Both the position numbers and the translations under genes were made by a program. Source: Caldilineaceae bacterium (GTDB taxonomy: Bacteria; Chloroflexota; Anaerolineae; Caldilineales; Caldilineaceae). From it: 64,000 nucleotides of DNA. Positions 58,685 through 64,000 of this stretch are shown here, piece after piece (the first letter of the stretch is position 1; each line of letters opens with the position of its first letter). The DNA lies in contig JAGRCP010000035.1 of assembly GCA_020433455.1 (NCBI GenBank), forward strand, positions 38,831 through 102,830, in the 5' to 3' direction. The notes beneath the pieces are model-generated. The model ran no database searches. It saw nothing but the letters and a program-made list of their open reading frames with translations, and had not been told where the DNA came from.

Positions 58685-60037
58685 ATGCTACTTATTACCA
58701 ATGGTCAACTCATCACTCCTGACGGCGTAGTTGAAGCCGATCTGGCAATTGACGGCCAGGAAATCGCGGCCATCGGGCGCGGGCTCACAGGCGAGCGCGT
58801 GATTGATGCCGCGGGCTGCTATGTCCTGCCCGGCGGCGTGGATCCCCACGTTCACTTACAAATGCCCCTGGCCGGACGCGTCAGCACCGATACGTTTCTC
58901 AGCGGCTCCATCGCGGCCGCGCACGGCGGCACCACCACATTCATTGACTTCGTCACGCCCGAGCCGGAACAGTCCATGCTGGATGCGCTCCACGCGCGGC
59001 AGGCCGAAGCCGACGGCGAGACGGTCATTGACTACGGCCTGCACATGACCATTCCTACGTGGCACGGGGCGGAAGAGACGCGACTAAAAGAAACAACGGC
59101 GGCTGTGGCCGCGGGCTGCGCCACCTTCAAGCTCTATCAAGCCTACACGGGCATGGTGCTGGATGATCCGTCTCTCCTGCGCGCGTTCCAGGCCATTGCC
59201 CGGGCGGGCGGGCTCGCCGTCCTCCACAGCGAGACAGGGCCCGTGCTGGAGCTATTACGTAGTCAGGCCCTGGCCGCGGGCTACACCGCGCCTATCTGGC
59301 ATGAACGCACCCGACCCGCGCGGCTGGAAGCGACGGCCATCCACCGGGCCGCGGAGTTGGCCGACCTGGCCCAATGTCCCCTCCATATCTTTCATGTGGG
59401 CTGCGCCGAAGCCGTGGCGGAAATCACCCGGGCGCAAGCCGCGGGCATCGACATCAGCGGCGAGAGCTGCCCCCAATACCTGCTCCTCACGGCCGAAGAG
59501 CATTTGGCCGGACCGGACGGTGCGCTGTTCATCTGCGCACCGCCCCTGCGCAACGTTTCGGATCATGTTCCCCTCTGGCGGGGGCTGGCCAATGGCGCCT
59601 TGGCGATGGTAAGCACCGATCACTGCCCTTGGACCCGGGCGGAAAAAGATCAGCCGGATTTCAGCCTCGTTCCCGGCGGCGTTCCCGGCATAGAGACGCG
59701 GCTCTCCCTCATCTACCACCACGGCGTGCGCACGGGGTTGATTTCCCCCAGCCGCTGGGTAGAAATCTGCTGCACCGAACCGGCCCGGCGCATGGGCCTG
59801 TCCCGCAAAGGCCGCCTGGCCCCAGGCTATGATGCCGATGTGGTCATCTTCGATCCGACCCGCCGACGCACGCTCAGCGTCAATACGCTCCACGAACTGT
59901 GCGACTGGACGCCCTACGCGGGGATGACCCTCACCGGCTGGCCCCGGACCGTACTCCAGCGGGGCCGGCTGCTTGTTGAGGAGGAAGAATTTGTGGGCGC
60001 ACCGGGAGACGGGACCTTCATCAAGCGCGCCTTCTGA
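58685..60037 (+). CDS. Dihydropyrimidinase / D-hydantoinase family amidohydrolase
   Basis: 450 residues from ATG 58685 (MLLITNGQLITPDGVVEADL). A cyclic amidohydrolase with the di-metal site: VDPHVHLQMPLAG (HxH), carboxylated Lys in CATFKLYQAYTGMV, AVLHSET, HIFHVGCAEAV and MVSTDHCPWT with the Asp. TFKLYQAY in place of SFKMFMAY is a usual variation among hydantoinase/allantoinase-like enzymes, so the ring substrate remains open. The 7-bp repeat lies directly before the start. The upstream open frame through the repeat is in phase with this gene but is not thought to be translated. Confidence 0.88.
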   Translation: MLLITNGQLITPDGVVEADLAIDGQEIAAIGRGLTGERVIDAAGCYVLPGGVDPHVHLQMPLAGRVSTDTFLSGSIAAAHGGTTTFIDFVTPEPEQSMLDALHARQAEADGETVIDYGLHMTIPTWHGAEETRLKETTAAVAAGCATFKLYQAYTGMVLDDPSLLRAFQAIARAGGLAVLHSETGPVLELLRSQALAAGYTAPIWHERTRPARLEATAIHRAAELADLAQCPLHIFHVGCAEAVAEITRAQAAGIDISGESCPQYLLLTAEEHLAGPDGALFICAPPLRNVSDHVPLWRGLANGALAMVSTDHCPWTRAEKDQPDFSLVPGGVPGIETRLSLIYHHGVRTGLISPSRWVEICCTEPARRMGLSRKGRLAPGYDADVVIFDPTRRRTLSVNTLHELCDWTPYAGMTLTGWPRTVLQRGRLLVEEEEFVGAPGDGTFIKRAF

Positions 60038-60220
60038 AGTCCGACCGGACGCTTGAAGCGCCTATGTGCGCCTAGCGCCGACGTTTTTCCTCGTGCGAGA
60101 CGGCATAAATAACCCGATGAAAATAATGATGTCCCGCCTCGGGCAGGAACAGCCAATCTGTTTTCGCGGGGATTTACTAAACGTAGCAGGTTTCGTCCTA
60201 CCTTCAGCCAAGGAGAAATT

Positions 60221-60574
60221 ATGTCAACTAACACGCAGGACAATGACTGCCCCTTCTGCGCCATCCTCAGCGGCGAAGAGCCGGGAACCGTCATCGCCCG
60301 GGATGATGAGCAGGGCTTTGTTCTCATCCAAAGCATTCACCCGGAAAGCAGCGTCCACTGGCTGGCCATGCCCGTGGAGCATGTCGCCAGCACCGAGGCA
60401 TTGGAGGCAGCCGACGGCGAGCAGTTCCTTAATCTGGTGGAGTTTGCCATTGACCAGGCCAACGCCCAGACCGCTAACTATCCGGAACTGACCAGCGGCT
60501 ACACGCTCAAGCTCCACTTCGGTGCGCACGAAACAGTCCCCCATGCCAAGGTTCATATCTTGAACGTGGAATGA
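60221..60574 (+). CDS. HIT-like protein with altered catalytic motif
   Basis: 117 residues from ATG 60221, AAGGAG 5 nt before. Start DNDCPFCAILSGEEPGTVIA matches the zinc-type HIT N-terminus, and HWLAMPVEHVAS the middle. The C-terminal motif is HETVPHAKVHILN where HIT enzymes have HxHxHxx: the first and third His are kept but the middle nucleophilic His reads as Lys. It is therefore probably inactive as a nucleotidyl hydrolase, or works differently. The 183-bp region before it holds no recognisable gene. Confidence 0.82.
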   Translation: MSTNTQDNDCPFCAILSGEEPGTVIARDDEQGFVLIQSIHPESSVHWLAMPVEHVASTEALEAADGEQFLNLVEFAIDQANAQTANYPELTSGYTLKLHFGAHETVPHAKVHILNVE

Positions 60575-60578
60575 AATT

Positions 60579-60641
60579 GAGGCGTAATGCGTGATACGTG
60601 ATTGTTTCTGGGAAACCCTCACACGTCACGCATTACGCCTC
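60579..60641. repeat. 16-bp perfect inverted repeat between HIT-like gene and patB
   Basis: GAGGCGTAATGCGTGA (60579-60594) and TCACGCATTACGCCTC (60626-60641) with a 31-nt loop, and further partial pairing of ACGTGA with TCACACGT. No T-run follows. It is similar in style to the other inverted repeats made of short words in this window. Confidence 0.75.
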
Positions 60642-60699
60642 ACCCGTCACAACCTAACTTTCTCGTTTTCTCTAACCACACTGCCAGGACTTCAATCTT

Positions 60700-61854
60700 A
60701 TGTCATCTTACAATTTTGATCAGGTCGTCAATCGCCGCGGAACCGACAGCGCCAAGTGGGGCTATTTTCCCGAGGCCCTGCCCCTCTGGGTTGCAGATAT
60801 GGACTTCCGCTCGCCCCAGCCGATTCTGGACGCCCTCACGGAGCGGGTGGAGGAAGGCGTTTTCGGTTATGCGCTGGAATTGCCCGAACTGAAAGAGGCG
60901 ATTGCGGCGCGCCTGGCCAATCGCTATGATTGGCAGGTGACGCCGGAAGAGATCGTCTTCCTGCCGGGCCTGGTCTCCGGCCTCAACGCAGTCAGTCGGG
61001 CCATCGGCGCGCCGGGCGACGGCATCCTGGTCAACACGCCCGTTTATCCGCCTTTCCTCACCGCGCCGGAAAATCAGGGGCGGGAACTCCACGCGGCCGA
61101 GCAGCGGGCGGAGGAGGAGGGAGGAACGCTTCGCTACACAATCGACTTTGACGCGCTGGAGACGGCCATTCGTCCCAATACGCGCATGTTCATCCTCTGC
61201 AATCCCCACAATCCCACGGGCCGGGCCTACATCCGTGAGGAACTCGAGCGCCTGGCGGATATGGCCGCACGCCATGATCTGATCGTCTGTTCCGACGAAA
61301 TTCACTGCGAACTGATTCTGGATGACGTGAAGCATATTCCCCTGGCGAGCCTGGGGCCGGACGTCGCGGCGCGCACCATCACCCTCATTGCGCCCAGCAA
61401 GACCTTTAACGTGCCCGGCCTGGGCCTGAGCGCGGCCATTGTCCCCAATGCAGAGCTGCGCAAGCAGTTGGAGCAGGGCATGGCCGGCATCGTGCCCCAC
61501 TGCAACCTGCTGGGCATGCACGCAGCGTTGGCCGCCTACACCCAGTGCGACGACTGGCTGGCTGAACTCCTGGCCTACCTGCGCGCCAATCGGGACTACG
61601 CGGTTGACTATATCGCCCGGCACATGCCCAACCTGCGCACCACCGTGCCCGAAGCCACCTACCTCCTCTGGATCGATTGCCGGGGTGCGGGGCTGGAGAA
61701 CCCCCAGCAATTCTTCCTGGAGGAAGCCGGCGTCGCGCTCAACGACGGCACCGCCTTCGGCCAGGGCGGCGAAGGCTTCGTACGGCTGAATTTGGGCTGC
61801 ACGCGTGCAACGCTGAAAGAGGCGTTGGACAAGATGACGGCAGCGCTGGGGTGA
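60700..61854 (+). CDS. patB: MalY/PatB family C-S lyase / aminotransferase
   Basis: 384 residues. PLP fold type I: FDQVVNRRGTDSAKWGYFP at the start, LPLWVADMDFRSPQPILDAL, CNPHNPTGRAYIREEL, VCSDEIHCELIL with the PLP Asp, IAPSKTFNVPGLGLSAAIV with the PLP Lys, and FVRLNLGCTRATLKEAL with the carboxylate-binding Arg. PatB/MalY members split cystathionine or other cysteine conjugates. It stands alone after the HIT-like gene. Confidence 0.93.
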   Translation: MSSYNFDQVVNRRGTDSAKWGYFPEALPLWVADMDFRSPQPILDALTERVEEGVFGYALELPELKEAIAARLANRYDWQVTPEEIVFLPGLVSGLNAVSRAIGAPGDGILVNTPVYPPFLTAPENQGRELHAAEQRAEEEGGTLRYTIDFDALETAIRPNTRMFILCNPHNPTGRAYIREELERLADMAARHDLIVCSDEIHCELILDDVKHIPLASLGPDVAARTITLIAPSKTFNVPGLGLSAAIVPNAELRKQLEQGMAGIVPHCNLLGMHAALAAYTQCDDWLAELLAYLRANRDYAVDYIARHMPNLRTTVPEATYLLWIDCRGAGLENPQQFFLEEAGVALNDGTAFGQGGEGFVRLNLGCTRATLKEALDKMTAALG

Positions 61855-61879
61855 GGTCAACGCTTGGGTTTGTTTGCAT

Positions 61880-61909
61880 TTGGTAAACAGGCGGATGACG
61901 CGCTATACT
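61880..61909 (+). promoter_or_regulatory. Possible promoter of the terminal toroid-kinase gene
   Basis: TTGGTA at 61880-61885, 18 nt, TATACT at 61904-61909, about 84 nt before the ATG at 61993. It lies in the 138-bp gap after patB. The -35 is weak. Confidence 0.4.
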
Positions 61910-61992
61910 CTAAACGTTATATAAGATATAGCTTCGCAAGGTCTGTAGTTCGCTCTCTTCTGTCATCGTAGCCTATCAATGCGACAAATCAT

Positions 61993-64000
61993 ATGACTGC
62001 CCATATCCCCAGCGCCAATTATCTTGACGAGACGGTCAGCGAGTTGGATAACAATGCACGCTTGGCTCTTGACCTCATTCTCTACCTACGAAATACGCAA
62101 AATTTTCCCGATGGCTGCTGGGGAGATGGGCAGATCAATACAACGCTGCGTCAAACCACACAAGCGCTTGAGGCGCTCCATCTCCTCGACTGGCCGGTAC
62201 TTGCGACTGCGATGGAGGCCGGCAGCAACTGGCTGATCAATTTGTCCGACGAAGAAGAAGTGGATACAGAAGACGGAAACTCCATCCGGCGCCATCCCAG
62301 TCGATTCAAAACGCTGGCATTAGTCGGGGAGTTGGAACACGGGAATATTTACACCGAGTACGAGTCATTACTTAGCAGGATAGAAGACGACGGGATTCTT
62401 CACGGCATACTTCCTGACTCCAATCTCGCGACAATGATTATCGTAGATAGCCTCGCTTACGCCCAGAATCCTGAGTTGCAAACACGCTGGCAGGCAACAC
62501 GAAAAAGATGCGTAGACGCCGTTGAAAAAATTCTAACGGAGCAACAAGAAACGTATGCCGATCACTCCGGGAGGAATGCACAAGATCTTCCCCTCGTCGA
62601 AAATAACATTTCTTACGGCCTTGATATATTGCTCAATGAAGGCCGGCTTACCGCAGGCAATACGCTCGCTGTCGATATCCGTGACCGCATGATAGCAAGC
62701 GTGAGTCAAGATCACTATCCGACTCCCCTTCCCACAGAAATTCTCTACGCCGCGCTTCAGTTAGCCACCCATTTCCGCGAAGAACCGCAGACCATTGCCG
62801 CCCTTCGCACCTTTTATACAAATATCAAATATAAATATACGCAGAAGAACTTTAATCGCGAGTCGACTTCGTTACATCCGTTGCTTCTGCGCGTGATGAT
62901 GAAAGCAGATCGCGAAACTTTAGTCCCGGCCATGATCCGACTGATGCTGGAAAATGAAGACAAGTCACGCTCCAATCTGCAGCAAGCGGAGGCGCAGCAG
63001 CATCAGGCAGCTTTTCAACAGTTGATCCTGCGCCGATGCCAGATTCACATCAAAAAAACAACGCCATTGGTCGGAGGCTTATCAGTAGCAGACCTATTTA
63101 AGATCGAGTATGACATCACGATGAAAGTCTACGAAGACGGCAGGGTGAAAGGAATGCCTCTCCAGGCAGCGCCCTCACTAATTGTCAAAGTAGGCCGCTA
63201 TGATGCACTGGGCTTAGCAGTAGAAAAATATCAATCGATACCAGGCAATGTTCAACAATATTTCGCTAAACATGCAACAAACCACGATATCTTCTCCGAT
63301 CACCCGGACTCGCCCAGCTATCTCGTACTAGAAGACCTAACCGACGAATTTGATACGCTGCATAACCGATTGCAAACCTACGAAAAACGACACCTTACCG
63401 ACTACCATAAGGAAAATATTCGAGGTTATATCGATGCAGTCGCAAATACGTTATTAGACATCTATCGACGCACGCTTCAGATGGATAGCATGGTAGGCTC
63501 CCAGACTGCACGGCTCTATTTCTCTCGCTTTGAGGCGAGGCTAATGGAGTGTGTTCAGCCAGACCGATTTCCCGTCATAAAATCCTGGTTTGGGGGATTC
63601 CACGTTAACGGTCGTCGCTATAAGTCCATTGAGTACTATCTCCAGCAACTTGACCGCTACAAAGAGCGCCTGCAAATACGGCAGCTGATGCTGATTCACG
63701 GTGATGCTCACGGCCGTAACGTGATGGTTGACGAACAATACAATGTAAAATTAATTGATATCGACAAGGTTAATTTCTCAGGCGATTATATTTATGACTT
63801 CGCCGAACTAATCGAAGATGTTGCTGTTTTTCGTTTCTTATTCGAACGCGACCATAGCTCCAAAATTCACGAGAGCGTCGAATTCCCAAACGCAGGTGAT
63901 GATCCCGGCGTAATTGAAGCCGCCGTCAATTACCCGCTTTTCAGTAGCGAAATGGCCATCTATATTCAGAGGCTGCTAATCGAGCGTCTAGAATATTTTT
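61993..64000 (+). CDS. Toroid-like domain fused to APH-type kinase domain (runs off right edge)
   Basis: An open frame of 669 codons from ATG 61993 to the window end with no stop. The first 300 or so residues have QW-like repeats as in terpene-cyclase/prenyltransferase alpha/alpha toroids (FPDGCWGDGQINTTLRQTTQ then ALEALHLLDWPVLATA). From about residue 370 comes an aminoglycoside-phosphotransferase-like kinase: SLIVKVGRYDALGLAVEKYQ (Lys strand), SYLVLEDLTDEFDTL (hinge) and the catalytic loop LMLIHGDAHGRNVMVD with LIDIDKVNFSGDYIYDFAEL (metal Asp). The substrate and role are unknown. It is visibly more AT-rich than neighbouring genes, suggesting later acquisition. No Shine-Dalgarno is seen. Confidence 0.75.
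   Translation, partial: MTAHIPSANYLDETVSELDNNARLALDLILYLRNTQNFPDGCWGDGQINTTLRQTTQALEALHLLDWPVLATAMEAGSNWLINLSDEEEVDTEDGNSIRRHPSRFKTLALVGELEHGNIYTEYESLLSRIEDDGILHGILPDSNLATMIIVDSLAYAQNPELQTRWQATRKRCVDAVEKILTEQQETYADHSGRNAQDLPLVENNISYGLDILLNEGRLTAGNTLAVDIRDRMIASVSQDHYPTPLPTEILYAALQLATHFREEPQTIAALRTFYTNIKYKYTQKNFNRESTSLHPLLLRVMMKADRETLVPAMIRLMLENEDKSRSNLQQAEAQQHQAAFQQLILRRCQIHIKKTTPLVGGLSVADLFKIEYDITMKVYEDGRVKGMPLQAAPSLIVKVGRYDALGLAVEKYQSIPGNVQQYFAKHATNHDIFSDHPDSPSYLVLEDLTDEFDTLHNRLQTYEKRHLTDYHKENIRGYIDAVANTLLDIYRRTLQMDSMVGSQTARLYFSRFEARLMECVQPDRFPVIKSWFGGFHVNGRRYKSIEYYLQQLDRYKERLQIRQLMLIHGDAHGRNVMVDEQYNVKLIDIDKVNFSGDYIYDFAELIEDVAVFRFLFERDHSSKIHESVEFPNAGDDPGVIEAAVNYPLFSSEMAIYIQRLLIERLEYF

Noticed and set aside
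58462..58701. Minus-strand open frames reading AGGRWQV repeats, and plus-strand LPPATCH frames
   Set aside because: Any 7-bp repeat free of stops gives such frames in all phases; there is no start signal or other coding evidence.
60066..60491. Plus-strand ORF overlapping the HIT-like gene
   Set aside because: It is in a different frame from the HIT-like protein, which has AAGGAG and family motifs; the ORF has no recognisable features.

Overview
The window is chromosomal DNA from an uncultured-type bacterium, most likely a Chloroflexota member of the Anaerolineae/Caldilineae kind. This is inferred from gene content: citramalate-based isoleucine synthesis, an RskA/ECF unit with DUF4331, an HNH gene pair of a type common in Chloroflexota and Cyanobacteria, and abundant short intergenic repeats. 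No rRNA or tRNA gene was found, so the assignment is not firm. Core genes look to be about 60-65% GC; the accessory stretches at 12.8-14.6 kb, 34.9-42.1 kb and after 61.9 kb are visibly more AT-rich.

Layout. 0-1.1 kb: tail of an SsnA-type amidohydrolase and yqeB (selenium-dependent molybdenum hydroxylase set). 1.1-1.7 kb: a decayed HNH endonuclease pair. 1.9-4.4 kb: queA, pyrD and a VOC protein. 4.7-12.5 kb: a minus-strand block of ECF sigma factor, RskA-like anti-sigma factor, NicO nickel/cobalt transporter, TPR protein, secreted DUF4331 protein and lipoprotein. 12.8-14.6 kb: a divergent DJ-1/NmrA-like pair. 14.8-32.2 kb: ilvD, cimA, a HAD hydrolase, a 2-hydroxyacid dehydrogenase, ppc, leuB, leuD, a four-helix-bundle gene, leuC and gltB. 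32.4-44.5 kb: an accessory block bounded by two paralogous, unrecognised membrane proteins and holding a ROK-regulated sugar ABC transporter with a DegT aminotransferase and a ceramidase-like hydrolase. 44.6-51.4 kb: leuA, a short pyruvate kinase, ilvC, ilvN and ilvB. 51.8-61.9 kb, plus strand: maf, rsgA, pcrA/uvrD, an AI-2E family transporter, manA, hydantoinase, a HIT-like protein and patB. From 61,993 to the window edge: a large unrecognised protein that appears to join an alpha/alpha-toroid domain to an APH-type kinase.

Together, the two ilv/leu blocks cover nearly all of branched-chain amino acid synthesis, with enzymes that feed it: pyruvate kinase (pyruvate), CimA (2-oxobutanoate without threonine), PEP carboxylase and glutamate synthase (amino donor). 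No branched-chain aminotransferase gene is in the window.

The best-supported new observation is regulatory. Upstream of ilvB there is a consensus promoter, a 35-codon leader peptide with 17 Leu/Ile/Val residues, a pause hairpin, an 8-nt antiterminator pairing and an intrinsic terminator, which together form a complete transcription attenuator. Other leads are the four-helix-bundle gene between leuC and leuD framed by inverted octamer repeats, several repeat families, the paralogous membrane proteins and the toroid-kinase fusion at the right edge.
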